Part shown: positions 27,446 through 36,101 of the stretch, piece after piece
Layout: each line of letters starts with the position of its first letter
Numbering within the stretch: position 1 is the first letter of the stretch
Origin: Cryobacterium arcticum
GTDB taxonomy: Bacteria; Actinomycetota; Actinomycetes; Actinomycetales; Microbacteriaceae
Direction: 5' to 3'
Length of the DNA stretch: 64,000 nucleotides
Assembly: GCF_003185895.1 (NCBI RefSeq)
Contig: NZ_QHLY01000009.1
Span: 141,916 to 205,915, forward strand
Notes under the pieces: generated by a model
Seen by the model: the letters and a program-made list of their open reading frames with translations, nothing else
Told to the model about the DNA's origin: nothing
Databases searched by the model: none
Translations under genes and position numbers: made by a program

Positions 27446-28525
27446 CTACCGCTCGGCCGGCTCGGTCACGCCGTACTTCTCGGCGCGCTGCTGCGCCTTC
27501 TTCAGCCGGCGGTTGCTGGCGGGCCGTTGCAGCCAGGATGCGCCCTCCCGCGCCAGCCGGGCCTGCCGCAGTTCCACGGTCGCGGCCAGGCGGAGCGCCT
27601 CGGCTTCCTTCTCTTCTTCGAGTTTCTTCGCCTCGTCTGCGTTCAGGCTCGACGGCGGGATGCCGGCATCGTTCATGCCGACCGCGATCCAGGAGGCCGA
27701 GATCAGGGTGACGGTGGAGGTGAGGTTGAACCAGATCAACAGACCGATGATCACCGCAAAACCGGCCAGCAACGGGTTCTTGGCCGCACCGCCGAGCAGG
27801 GCGGCGCCGAGCACTTTGAGCACACCCAGCGCCACGGCGCCCAGCAGCGACCCGACCAGCAGATTCCGCAACGGAATACGCACGTGCGAGAGCACCCGGA
27901 ACAGGGCGGCGAGGGTGATGGTGTCGATGATGAGCACGATCAGCAGCGCCACGCCCTGGGTGGAGGCGATGAACCAGAACGAGTCGGTGCCCTGGCCGAG
28001 CAGCCCCAGGAACCAGCGCAGCGCTTCGGTGCTCAGGATCGAGATCACGGCGGATACCACCAGGGCGAGTCCGAAGAGCAGGCCGAGGCCGAGCTCGCGC
28101 AGTTTGACCAGCACGAAGAAGGTGGTTTCCTGGCCCATCCCGAAGATGCCGCGTACGGCCTGCGAGGTGGTGTTCAACCAGCCGAGGGTGGTCGCGAGCA
28201 GGCCGACGAGGGCGATGGCGCTGCTCCAGGTGAGCGCTCCGGTGTTGCCCAGGGTGTCCTGGTCCACCACGCCACTGCCATCCGTGCCGATCAGGCCGGG
28301 TACGGACTTGTTGATCAGCACGAACAGCTGGTCCATCAGCTGGGGGTTGCTGGCCAGCCACAGCCCGGCGACGGAGAAGACCAGCCAGAGCGCGGCGAAG
28401 ATCGCGAAGATCGCCTGGTAGGCCATGCCGGCGGCGAGCACGGGCCCGCGGCTCTGGCCGAAATGGGTGTACACCCGCGCCGGCCGGGACTCCATGACGC
28501 GCTTGACGAGGTCACCGATCTTCAT
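27446..28525 (-). CDS. YihY/BrkB-family membrane protein
   Basis: Integral membrane protein of the YihY/virulence-factor BrkB family, 359 residues, function not settled for the family. About six helices occupy residues ~40-285 (ILAAGMAYQAIFAIFAALWL, GNTGALTWSSAIALVGLLATTLGW, FAVIIGLLIWFNLTSTVTL as landmarks). A charged C-terminal tail of ~70 residues (AKKLEEEKEAEALRLAATVE and following) is predicted coiled and cytosolic. Start ATG 28523-28525. Heads the minus-strand run toward xthA and trpS. Confidence 0.9.
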   Translation of the reverse strand: MKIGDLVKRVMESRPARVYTHFGQSRGPVLAAGMAYQAIFAIFAALWLVFSVAGLWLASNPQLMDQLFVLINKSVPGLIGTDGSGVVDQDTLGNTGALTWSSAIALVGLLATTLGWLNTTSQAVRGIFGMGQETTFFVLVKLRELGLGLLFGLALVVSAVISILSTEALRWFLGLLGQGTDSFWFIASTQGVALLIVLIIDTITLAALFRVLSHVRIPLRNLLVGSLLGAVALGVLKVLGAALLGGAAKNPLLAGFAVIIGLLIWFNLTSTVTLISASWIAVGMNDAGIPPSSLNADEAKKLEEEKEAEALRLAATVELRQARLAREGASWLQRPASNRRLKKAQQRAEKYGVTEPAER

Positions 28526-28569
28526 CGCCCCAGCCTAGCCAGAGGGCGCGGCCGCCCCGGGCGTTAACG

Positions 28570-28599
28570 ACGAACGGCGGCCAGATGGCCGCCGTTCGT
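28570..28599. terminator. Hairpin terminator between yihY and sdhB
   Basis: A perfect 13-bp stem: ACGAACGGCGGCC (28570-28582) and GGCCGCCGTTCGT (28587-28599) with a 4-nt loop. It lies 16 bp after the sdhB stop on the minus strand, hence the likely end of the sdhCDAB transcript. The following U-tract is weak (GTCGTTAACG), common in GC-rich genomes. Confidence 0.7.
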
Positions 28600-28615
28600 T
28601 AGGAACTCGTAAGGG

Positions 28616-29377
28616 TTACGGCTTGCCGCGCATGATCGCCTGCTTGACCTCGGCGATGGCCTGGGTCACCTGGATGCCACGCGGGCAGGCTTCGGTGCAG
28701 TTGAAGGTGGTGCGGCAGCGCCACACGCCTTCCTTGTCATTGAGGATGTCGAGGCGCACGGCGGCGTTCTCGTCGCGGGAGTCGAAGATGAACCGGTGCG
28801 CGTTCACGATCGCGGCCGGGCCGAAGTACTGTCCGTCGGTCCAGAACACCGGGCAGCTTGACGTGCACGCGGCGCAGAGGATGCACTTGGTGGTGTCGTC
28901 GAAGCGCTCGCGCTGGGCGACGGTCTGGATGCGCTCCTTGCCGTCCTTGGGCGTGTTCTGCGCCATCAGGAACGGCTGCACCTCGCGGAAGGACGCGAAG
29001 AACGGCTCCATGTCCACGATCAGGTCCTTCTCCAGCGGCAGGCCCTTGATCGCCTCGACGGTGACCGGCTTGGTGATGTCGAGGTCCTTGATCAGGGTCT
29101 TGCAGGCCAGCCGGTTGCGGCCGTTGATGCGCATCGCATCCGAGCCGCAGATGCCGTGCGCGCAGGAGCGACGGAAGCTCAAACTGCCGTCCTGTTCCCA
29201 CTTGATCTTGTGCAGGGCATCCAGGATGCGGTCGGTGGCGTACATCTCGACGTCGAAGTTCTCCCAGTGCGGTTCGTCATCGACCTCCGGGTTGAACCGG
29301 CGCACCGAGAGGGTGACCGTGAACGACTGGATCTCTTCGGGAACGGCCGGGGGGCTCTCGAGGGTGGGGGTGCTCAC
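28616..29377 (-). CDS. sdhB: Succinate dehydrogenase iron-sulfur subunit
   Basis: Electron-transfer subunit of complex II, 253 residues. All three Fe-S clusters are encoded: [2Fe-2S] in SCAHGICGSDAM with the distal Cys in RLACKTL, [4Fe-4S] in CILCAACTSSCP, and [3Fe-4S] in CRTTFNCTEACPRGI. Start GTG 29375-29377 overlaps the sdhA stop by one base; the open frame beyond it is inside sdhA. Last gene of sdhCDAB. Confidence 0.97.
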   Translation of the reverse strand: MSTPTLESPPAVPEEIQSFTVTLSVRRFNPEVDDEPHWENFDVEMYATDRILDALHKIKWEQDGSLSFRRSCAHGICGSDAMRINGRNRLACKTLIKDLDITKPVTVEAIKGLPLEKDLIVDMEPFFASFREVQPFLMAQNTPKDGKERIQTVAQRERFDDTTKCILCAACTSSCPVFWTDGQYFGPAAIVNAHRFIFDSRDENAAVRLDILNDKEGVWRCRTTFNCTEACPRGIQVTQAIAEVKQAIMRGKP

Positions 29378-31188
29378 TAGTACTTCCTCTCCATCGGCTG
29401 GTAGCGCGTAATGGTCACGGGCTTCCAGTCGAGCGAAATGTGGTCGGCCGCATCCGCCGACAGGGCGTCGCCGGACAGGTAGGCCATGGTGTGCTGCATG
29501 TAGTTGACGTCGTCGCGCAGCGGGTAGTCGTCGCGCATGTGGCCGCCGCGGCTTTCCTTGCGGTTGCGGGCGGAGTACACGACCACTTCGGCCAGGTCGA
29601 GCAGGAAGCCCAGTTCGACGGCCTCGAGCAGGTCGGTGTTGAACCGGCGGCCCTTGTCCTGCACGCCGATGTTCTTGTAACGCTCGCGCAGGGTGTGGAT
29701 GATCTCGGTCACTTCGCGCAGGGACTCGTCGGTGCGGAACACCTGCGCCTTGGCGTCCATGACTTCCTGCAGCTCGCGACGGAGCACCGCGATGCGTTCG
29801 GTGCCGGTGGAGGTGCGGATGGTGGCGAGCAGCTCGCGCACGAACTTGGCCGGGTCCTCGGGCAGCGGCACGAACTCGGCCGTCTTGACGTACTCGACGG
29901 CGTTGTTGCCGGCGCGCTTGCCGAACACGTTGATGTCCAGCAGCGAGTTGGTGCCCAGCCGGTTGGAGCCGTGCACCGAGACGCAGGCGCATTCGCCGGC
30001 CGCGTAGAGGCCGGGAACGACGGTGGTGTTGTCGCGCAGCACCTCGGCCTTGACGTTGGTGGGGATGCCACCCATGGCGTAGTGCGCGGTGGGCATCACG
30101 GGCACCGGCTCTGTCACCGGGTCGACACCGAGGTAGGTGCGGGCGAACTCGGTGATGTCTGGCAGCTTGGTCTCGAGCACTTCTGCACCCAGGTGGGTGC
30201 AGTCCAGGTAGACGTAGTCCTTGTTCGGACCGGCGCCGCGGCCCTCCGCGACCTCCTTGACCATGCACCGGGCCACGATGTCACGCGGGGCGAGGTCCTT
30301 GATGGTGGGTGCATATCGTTCCATGAACCGCTCGCCGGAGGCGTTGCGGAGGATCGCGCCCTCACCGCGAGCACCCTCGGTGAGCAGGATGCCCAGGCCC
30401 GCGAGGCCGGTCGGGTGGAACTGGAAGAACTCCATGTCCTCCAGCGGCAGGCCCTTGCGCCAGATGATGCCCACACCGTCGCCGGTGAGGGTGTGCGCGT
30501 TCGAGGTGGTCTTGTAGATCTTGCCGAAACCGCCGGTGGCGAAGATGAACGCCTTGCCGGAGAAGACGTGCAGTTCACCGCTGGCGAGGTCGTAGGCGAC
30601 CACACCGGAGGGCTGGTCGACGCCGTCGACGTTGGTCATGATCAGGTCGAGCACGTAGAACTCGTTGAAGAAGTTGATGCCGCGCTTGACGCAGTTCTGG
30701 TACAGCGTCTGCAGGATCATGTGGCCGGTGCGGTCGGCGGCGTAGCAGGCGCGGCGCACCGGGCTCTTGCCGTGGTCACGGGTGTGGCCGCCGAAGCGGC
30801 GCTGGTCGATCTTGCCCTCTGGGGTGCGGTTGAACGGCAGGCCCATGTTTTCGAGGTCGATGACGGCGTCGATGGCTTCCTTGGCGAGGATCTCCGCCGC
30901 GTCCTGGTCGACGAGGTAGTCGCCGCCCTTGACGGTGTCGAAGGTGTGCCACTCCCAGTTGTCTTCCTCCACGTTCGCCAGTGCGGCGGCCATGCCGCCC
31001 TGCGCTGCACCGGTGTGCGAGCGGGTGGGGTAGAGCTTGGAGATCACGGCGGTGGATGCGTTCGGTCCGGCCTCGATGGCGGCCCGCATGCCCGCCCCTC
31101 CCGCTCCGATGATCACGATGTCGAACTGGTGGTAGTGCACCCCGTCGACGATGGTGGATTCGGGATTGGTCACAGGTGCATCCGTCAT
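29377..31188 (-). CDS. sdhA: Succinate dehydrogenase flavoprotein subunit
   Basis: Catalytic subunit of complex II, 603 residues, oxidising succinate to fumarate. N-terminal FAD fold [18 protein letters not shown], covalent-FAD histidine in [15 protein letters not shown], active-site [20 protein letters not shown] and FHPTGL, and the capping HYAMGGI/GECAC segments are present. ATG 31186-31188 begins 26 bp after the sdhD stop; AAGGAG lies somewhat far upstream (14 nt). The open frame to 31593 is inside sdhD and not used. Confidence 0.97.
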   Translation of the reverse strand: MTDAPVTNPESTIVDGVHYHQFDIVIIGAGGAGMRAAIEAGPNASTAVISKLYPTRSHTGAAQGGMAAALANVEEDNWEWHTFDTVKGGDYLVDQDAAEILAKEAIDAVIDLENMGLPFNRTPEGKIDQRRFGGHTRDHGKSPVRRACYAADRTGHMILQTLYQNCVKRGINFFNEFYVLDLIMTNVDGVDQPSGVVAYDLASGELHVFSGKAFIFATGGFGKIYKTTSNAHTLTGDGVGIIWRKGLPLEDMEFFQFHPTGLAGLGILLTEGARGEGAILRNASGERFMERYAPTIKDLAPRDIVARCMVKEVAEGRGAGPNKDYVYLDCTHLGAEVLETKLPDITEFARTYLGVDPVTEPVPVMPTAHYAMGGIPTNVKAEVLRDNTTVVPGLYAAGECACVSVHGSNRLGTNSLLDINVFGKRAGNNAVEYVKTAEFVPLPEDPAKFVRELLATIRTSTGTERIAVLRRELQEVMDAKAQVFRTDESLREVTEIIHTLRERYKNIGVQDKGRRFNTDLLEAVELGFLLDLAEVVVYSARNRKESRGGHMRDDYPLRDDVNYMQHTMAYLSGDALSADAADHISLDWKPVTITRYQPMERKY

Positions 31189-31214
31189 GGAAGTGTTTGC
31201 AGCTCCTTGGGGGC

Positions 31215-31667
31215 CTAGAGGGCCTGGCAGAAAGTGGGAAGAAGGTCGGCAGGCTGGCCGGCCGGGCAGGCGTCGAAGGTGAACACCACGAGGGTGCCGA
31301 GCACGATCAGCACGACCACGGCGACGAGGATCGCCGACTTGAGAATGCCGCGGGCGACCCGGGTGGTGGCGTAGTCGTTCACCAGGGTGCGCATGCCGTT
31401 GCCGCCGTGGATCAGGGCGAGCCAGAGCATCGACACGTCCCACCACTGCCAGAACGGGTTGGACAGCTTGCCGGCGACGAAGGCGAAGTCCAGGGCGCTG
31501 ACGCCCTCGCCCACCAGGAGGTTCACGAACAGGTGGCCGAAGATCAGCACGACCAGCACAACGCCGGAGACGCGCATGTAGATCCAGCCCCACTTCTCCC
31601 AGTTCACACCGTTCTTACGCGGGGCGCGGGCGTACGGGCTGCGGGGGGCTGCGATTGTCGAAGTCAT
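31215..31667 (-). CDS. sdhD: Succinate dehydrogenase membrane anchor subunit
   Basis: Hydrophobic membrane anchor of complex II, 150 residues with three helices: [41 protein letters not shown] and [21 protein letters not shown] as landmarks. Histidines in GHLF and LIHGG are candidates for haem/quinone contacts. AGGAGG before ATG 31665-31667. It lies 14 bp after sdhC and before sdhA, the usual actinobacterial order. Confidence 0.93.
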   Translation of the reverse strand: MTSTIAAPRSPYARAPRKNGVNWEKWGWIYMRVSGVVLVVLIFGHLFVNLLVGEGVSALDFAFVAGKLSNPFWQWWDVSMLWLALIHGGNGMRTLVNDYATTRVARGILKSAILVAVVVLIVLGTLVVFTFDACPAGQPADLLPTFCQAL

Positions 31668-31681
31668 AATCTCGAGGCCTC

Positions 31682-32098
31682 CTAGTGGCTGAACACGTTG
31701 ATCAGGTGGCGGGGAGCGAAGCCGATCATGGTGATCACCCAGAGCCCGATTACGACGTAGAACAGCACCCGCTGGTACTTGGCGTTCCAGAAGTCGATGG
31801 CGATGATCCGCAGGCCGTTGAAGGCGTGGAAGACGATCGCGGCGACGAGGGCGGTCTCGCCCAGGCCCATCAGCGGGGTCTGGTACTGGCTGATCACGGC
31901 GTTGTACGCCTCGGGGCTGACCCGCACGAGGGCGGTGTCGAGAATGTGCACCAGCAGGAAGAAGAAGATCGCCACCCCGGTGATGCGGTGCAGCACCCAG
32001 GACCACATGCCCTCTCGGCCACGGTAGAGCGTTCCGGCCGGGCGACGCGAGGCCGTCTTCCGCTTGGCTGTCAGGGTCTCTGCCGAATTCTGTGGCAT
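31682..32098 (-). CDS. sdhC: Succinate dehydrogenase cytochrome b556 subunit
   Basis: Haem-binding membrane subunit of complex II, 138 residues, three helices. GREGMWSWVLHRITGVAIFF is the family's N-terminal signature with the conserved His-Arg, and FHAFNGLRIIAIDF the second signature with the probable haem ligand. The frame is open to 32158, but GGGAGGG 6-7 bp before ATG 32096-32098 fixes the shorter start. First gene of sdhCDAB. Confidence 0.95.
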   Translation of the reverse strand: MPQNSAETLTAKRKTASRRPAGTLYRGREGMWSWVLHRITGVAIFFFLLVHILDTALVRVSPEAYNAVISQYQTPLMGLGETALVAAIVFHAFNGLRIIAIDFWNAKYQRVLFYVVIGLWVITMIGFAPRHLINVFSH

Positions 32099-32199
32099 GA
32101 CCAACCCTCCCTGGCTGAGTCGTGACCCCTGCAAGAACGAGGTGTCATCGTTGAACAAACACGTATCGACATTCTATGTCTCGACAACGAGATAAGTCT

Positions 32200-32217
32200 G
32201 GTTAGGGCTGCCTTACC
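32200..32217. promoter_or_regulatory. Weak iron-box-like palindrome upstream of sdhC
   Basis: GGTTAGGGCTGCCTTACC is an 18-bp near-palindrome about 100 bp before the sdhC start. Compared by eye with the DtxR/IdeR consensus TWAGGTTAGSCTAACCTWA it agrees at 13 of 19 positions on the minus strand, below what is usual for a functional site. Iron control of sdh is known in some actinobacteria, so it is listed, with low confidence. Confidence 0.3.
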
Positions 32218-32294
32218 GGATGCGACGGGCCGCGGTGACCAGAGGCTTTGGACCCTGTCTTACGAGCAGGTTCAATCGCCGCCGGGGGTGCCGG

Positions 32295-33449
32295 TCAGCG
32301 GCGTTGGGCGGCCGGTACCAGCGTCTCGGCCTGCAGGCTCAGGCCCTCGTCGATCACCTGCTGGTAGAAGCCGAACAGGCTGCCGCACACGTTCTCCCAG
32401 CTGCGACCGAGTACCGCGCGCCGGCCGGCCTCGCCCATCCGGTGCCGCAGCGCGCTGTCGGCCACGAGTACGGCCACGTGCCGGCGCAGGTCACGGTCGT
32501 CGTCGGGGGTGAAGAGGAAGCCGTCGGTGCCGTGCTCGATCAGGTCGATCGGGCCGCCGGCGCGCGGGGCGACGACCGGAAGCCCGGCGGCGTGGGCTTC
32601 CTGCAGGGTCTGTCCGAAGGTCTCCTCCGTGCCGGCGTGCACGAACAGGTCGAAGCTGGCGTAGGCGGCGGCCAGCTCAGCCCCGGCGAGCCGGCCGAGC
32701 CAGGTCACCGGCATGCCGGCGAGTGCCTTGGCCACCAGGGGAGTGGACGGGCCGTCGCCGACCAGGGCGATGCTGATGCCGGCCAGGCCCCGGAGCGCCC
32801 TGAGCCGTTCCACCTGTTTCTCCGGGGCGATCCGGCCGACGTACCCGATCACCACCTCGTTATTCGGGGCGAGCCTCCGGCGCAGCGCTGCCACGGCGGG
32901 GTCCCGCCGGTTGTTGGGGTGGTAGCCGTCCAAGTCCACGCCCCGGGCCCAACGGTCCAGGCGCTGCACCCCGATACGGCGGAGGTCCCGCATCGACGCC
33001 GTCGAGGGCACCAGGGTGAGGTCGGCGCCGTCGTGCACCCACTTGACGAACCGCCAGGCCAGACGAGTGGCCTGGCCGAGGTGGTTGCGACTGGCGTAAC
33101 CGGCCACATCCGTCTGGAACACGGCCACGCTCGGCACTCCGAGGCGCCGGGCGGCGGCGATGCCCTGGGCGCCGAGTAGGAAGGGAGACGCCGCGTGCAG
33201 CACGTCGGGTCGGAAGTCGGCCAGCAGCCGCAGCACCCGCGGGTTGGGCAGCCCGACCGGGAACTGGCGGTAGGACAGCGCGGGCACTGTGTGCACCGGA
33301 AACCCCGCGAAACTGGCCGGGGCGCCGGACGGCGCGATCACCATGGCCTCGTGTCCGGTGCGGCGCAGTTCCTGCAACACCTTGCAGACGCTGGTGGTGA
33401 CCCCGCTGATGGTGGGGAGGAAGCTTTCACTGACGACGGCAACCCTCAT
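32295..33449 (-). CDS. Glycosyltransferase family 4, MgtA-like (probable GDP-mannose-dependent)
   Basis: A 384-residue GT-B glycosyltransferase: N-terminal VSESFLPTISGVTTSVCKVLQEL, then the Rossmann-like C-terminal half with GYVGRIAPEKQVERL (phosphate-binding RxxxEK) and the donor EX7E-type region GTEETFGQTLQEAHAAGLPVVA (landmarks). Resembles actinobacterial alpha-mannosyltransferases that work on phosphatidylinositol or glycolipid mannosides; donor assignment is inference, supported by the divergent manC gene that makes GDP-mannose, 78 bp away. Start ATG 33447-33449 at MRVAVV; the upstream open frame is rejected. Confidence 0.87.
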   Translation of the reverse strand: MRVAVVSESFLPTISGVTTSVCKVLQELRRTGHEAMVIAPSGAPASFAGFPVHTVPALSYRQFPVGLPNPRVLRLLADFRPDVLHAASPFLLGAQGIAAARRLGVPSVAVFQTDVAGYASRNHLGQATRLAWRFVKWVHDGADLTLVPSTASMRDLRRIGVQRLDRWARGVDLDGYHPNNRRDPAVAALRRRLAPNNEVVIGYVGRIAPEKQVERLRALRGLAGISIALVGDGPSTPLVAKALAGMPVTWLGRLAGAELAAAYASFDLFVHAGTEETFGQTLQEAHAAGLPVVAPRAGGPIDLIEHGTDGFLFTPDDDRDLRRHVAVLVADSALRHRMGEAGRRAVLGRSWENVCGSLFGFYQQVIDEGLSLQAETLVPAAQRR

Positions 33450-33527
33450 GCCGTCACAGTAGGCAGCGCGCACAACAGCCCGGTGAACCATTGATGAACA
33501 GGGGCAGAGGACCGGTAGTCTGGCGCA

Positions 33528-34649
33528 ATGTCCCACTCCACTGACGCCCTCGCCCGCTTCTACAGTGTGATCCCCGCCGGCGGGATCGGCTCACGACTGT
33601 GGCCGCTGTCCCGAGCGGATGCGCCCAAGTTCCTGCACGACCTCACCGGCAGCGGCCAGACCCTGCTGCGCGCCACCTGGGACCGCCTGGCACCTCTCGC
33701 CGGCGACCAGCGCATCATGGTCGTCACCGGGCGCGCGCACCGCGCCGCCGTCGAGGACCAGCTGCCCGAACTCGCCGACCTGAACGTGGTGCTCGAGAGC
33801 GAACCACGGGACTCGTCCGCTGCGATCGGCCTCGCCGCCGCGATCCTCGAACGCCGGGAGCCCGGCGTGATCATCGGCTCGTTCGCCGCCGACCACGTGA
33901 TCAAGGGACCGGCCGCGTTCCGCCAGGCCGTGGTCGAGGCGATCGCCGCCGCCGACACCGGCCTCATCGTCACCATCGGCATCCAGCCCACCGAGCCGGC
34001 GATCGGCTTCGGCTATATCAAGACCGGCGCGGCGCTCGACATCGACGGCGCCCCGAGCGCCCAGTCGGTCAACTCGTTCGTGGAGAAGCCCAGCGTCGCC
34101 ACCGCCAAGCGTTACCTCTCCAGCGGCCAGTACCTCTGGAACGCCGGCATGTTCATCGCCCGCGCCGACCGCCTGCTCGAGGAGATCGGCGCGTCGGAGC
34201 CCGAACTGCTCGCCGGCCTGCTCGAACTCGCCGAAGCCTGGGACACCCCGCGCCGCGGCGCCGTCGTCGACCAGGTCTGGCCCAAGCTCAAGAAGATCGC
34301 CATCGACTACTCGGTGGCGGAGCCCATCGCCGCGAAGGGCGGCCTGGCCGTGATCCCCGGTCAGTTCGACTGGGACGACGTGGGCGACTTCGCGTCGATC
34401 GCCAAGATCCACGCCAACGGACGCAAGCGCGACCTGGCGATCCTCGGCGAGGGCGCCCGGGTGCTCGCCGACTCCTCCAGCGGCATCGTGGTCAGCCACA
34501 CCAAGCGCATGATCGCCCTGATCGGGGTGGAGGACATCGTCGTGGTCGACACCCCCGACGCGCTGCTGGTGACCACGAGCGCGAACGCCCAGAAGGTCAA
34601 GGCCGTCGTCGACGCTCTCCGGCTCTCCGGCAGCTCGGATGTGCTCTAG
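33528..34649 (+). CDS. manC: Mannose-1-phosphate guanylyltransferase
   Basis: Makes GDP-mannose from mannose 1-phosphate and GTP. The 373-residue protein has only the nucleotidyltransferase domain and lacks the C-terminal isomerase domain of bifunctional enzymes. Signature GGIGSRLWPLSRADAPKF (the usual PKQF shortened to PKF), FAADHVIKG, FVEKP and WNAGMFI are present. No ribosome site is seen before ATG 33528; a -10-like TAGTCT (33516-33521) with TTGATG (33491-33496) leaves only 6 nt before ATG, so a leaderless mRNA is possible. Divergent from the glycosyltransferase gene. Confidence 0.93.
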   Translation: MSHSTDALARFYSVIPAGGIGSRLWPLSRADAPKFLHDLTGSGQTLLRATWDRLAPLAGDQRIMVVTGRAHRAAVEDQLPELADLNVVLESEPRDSSAAIGLAAAILERREPGVIIGSFAADHVIKGPAAFRQAVVEAIAAADTGLIVTIGIQPTEPAIGFGYIKTGAALDIDGAPSAQSVNSFVEKPSVATAKRYLSSGQYLWNAGMFIARADRLLEEIGASEPELLAGLLELAEAWDTPRRGAVVDQVWPKLKKIAIDYSVAEPIAAKGGLAVIPGQFDWDDVGDFASIAKIHANGRKRDLAILGEGARVLADSSSGIVVSHTKRMIALIGVEDIVVVDTPDALLVTTSANAQKVKAVVDALRLSGSSDVL

Positions 34650-34843
34650 ACGTCTGCGAGGCTTTCTCAGGATTTGCCCCGGTAGATGACCGTTTGTGTC
34701 GGCATGATTTCGAGAATGTCGCGGCTTGATAACCTTTTGGCTACAGTGTCGCTTTGCTCATCTGAGCAGGGATGTTCTGGGTAACGTGTACTCCATATAC
34801 CAGCCCGTGCGATTCCACGCCGGGCCTCATCTGGAGGTCAATC

Positions 34844-35944
34844 TTGACAATCACGACCCGCAAGGCAACGCTCGGCGGCCTTGCCTCTCTCGGCGTTCTC
34901 GCTCTGCTCGCGGCGTGTGCGCCGGCCCCCACCGACGAGGGTTCGAGCGATGGCGCAGCCGCAGACTTCCTGCCCTGCATCGTGTCCGACTTCGGCGGCT
35001 TCGACGACAAGTCGTTCAACCAGTCCAGCTTCGATGGCATCTCCAACGCGGCAGACGAGCTGGGTGTTGAGTTCAAGCAGGCAGAGTCCACCTCTGAGGA
35101 CCAGTACGCCGGCAACGTGACCAGCATGGTCGACCAGGGCTGCAACTTCATCCTCACCGTCGGTTTCGCCCTGGCCAACGCCACCCGCGACGCCGCCCAG
35201 GACAACACCGATGTCGAGTTCGCGATCATTGACTCCGCCCTCTCCAACGACGACTTCAGCCCGCTGACGCTCGACAACGTGAAGCCGGTCCTCTACGACA
35301 CCGCGCAGGCCGCCTTCCTGGCCGGCTACCTCGCCGCAGGCACCACCAAGACCGGCATCGTCGGCACCTTCGGTGGCATGCAGTACCCGTCCGTCACCAT
35401 CTTCATGGACGGCTTCGCCGACGGCATCGACTACTACAACGAGGCCAAGGGCACCGACGTCCAGCTCTCCGGCTGGGACAAGGCCACCCAGGCCGGCGTC
35501 TTCGCCGGTGGCTTCGATGACATCAGCGCTGGCAAGACCCTCAGCCAGGGCCTGATCGACGCTGGCGCCGACATCATCCTCCCGGTCGCCGGACCGCTCT
35601 TCCAGGGCACCGCGCAGGCCATCACCGAGTCGGGCAAGGACGTCGCCATCGTCGGCGTCGACAGCGACCTGTTCGAGACCACGCCGGAGTTCAGCGCGCT
35701 GTACCTCACCTCGATCATGAAGTCGATGACCGACGCCACCGACACCATCATCACCGACGCGGCCGGCGGGGACTTCTCCTCCGACCCGTACGTGGGCACG
35801 CTCGAGAACGAAGGCGTTGGCCTGGCCCCGCTGCACGACTGGGAGTCCAAGGTTGACCCGGCCCTCGTCACCGAGGTCGACGACCTCAAGGCGCAGATCA
35901 TCAGCGGCGACATCGTCGTGACCAGCGACGCAACGCCCAAGTAG
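34844..35944 (+). CDS. BMP-family substrate-binding lipoprotein (nucleoside uptake)
   Basis: Extracytoplasmic binding protein of the BmpA/PnrA/Med family, which bind purine nucleosides. The 366-residue precursor has a basic N-terminus, hydrophobic core and lipobox LLAAC with lipidated Cys25, then a periplasmic-binding fold (CIVSDFGGFDDKSFNQSS, GTFGGMQYPSVTIFMDGFADG, VDSDLFET). The start is TTG 34844 with GGAGG 7 nt upstream; the frame is open to 34772, but that would add 24 residues before the signal peptide. An intrinsic terminator lies between it and the transporter genes, so it may be made in excess over them. Confidence 0.93.
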   Translation: MTITTRKATLGGLASLGVLALLAACAPAPTDEGSSDGAAADFLPCIVSDFGGFDDKSFNQSSFDGISNAADELGVEFKQAESTSEDQYAGNVTSMVDQGCNFILTVGFALANATRDAAQDNTDVEFAIIDSALSNDDFSPLTLDNVKPVLYDTAQAAFLAGYLAAGTTKTGIVGTFGGMQYPSVTIFMDGFADGIDYYNEAKGTDVQLSGWDKATQAGVFAGGFDDISAGKTLSQGLIDAGADIILPVAGPLFQGTAQAITESGKDVAIVGVDSDLFETTPEFSALYLTSIMKSMTDATDTIITDAAGGDFSSDPYVGTLENEGVGLAPLHDWESKVDPALVTEVDDLKAQIISGDIVVTSDATPK

Positions 35945-35995
35945 TTCGACAGTTCCACCGGCACTACCGTTTAGCACGACCGCCCGTCAGGGCAC

Positions 35996-36030
35996 CGGGG
36001 AGGCCAGCGTTCCGCTGGTCTCCCCGTTTT
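35996..36030 (+). terminator. Intrinsic terminator between the binding protein and the transporter genes
   Basis: CGGGGAGGCCAGCG (35996-36009) pairs with CGCTGGTCTCCCCG (36013-36026) over 14 bp with one mismatch and a 3-nt loop, followed by TTTTGTT. It lies 52 bp after the binding-protein stop and 72 bp before the ATPase start. Confidence 0.85.
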
Positions 36031-36101
36031 GTTGCGTGACCTACCGGGCCAGGGCGATCCCCACCGCCCGCGCGGGCCGCACCTCAATAGAATCGAAGAC
36101 T

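Noticed and set aside
32218-32294. Gap before the mannosyltransferase considered as a tRNA gene
   Set aside because: No cloverleaf could be drawn: no T-arm GTTCRA with a matching stem and no acceptor pairing. The GGTTCAATC at 32268-32276 resembles a T-loop, but its flanks do not pair.
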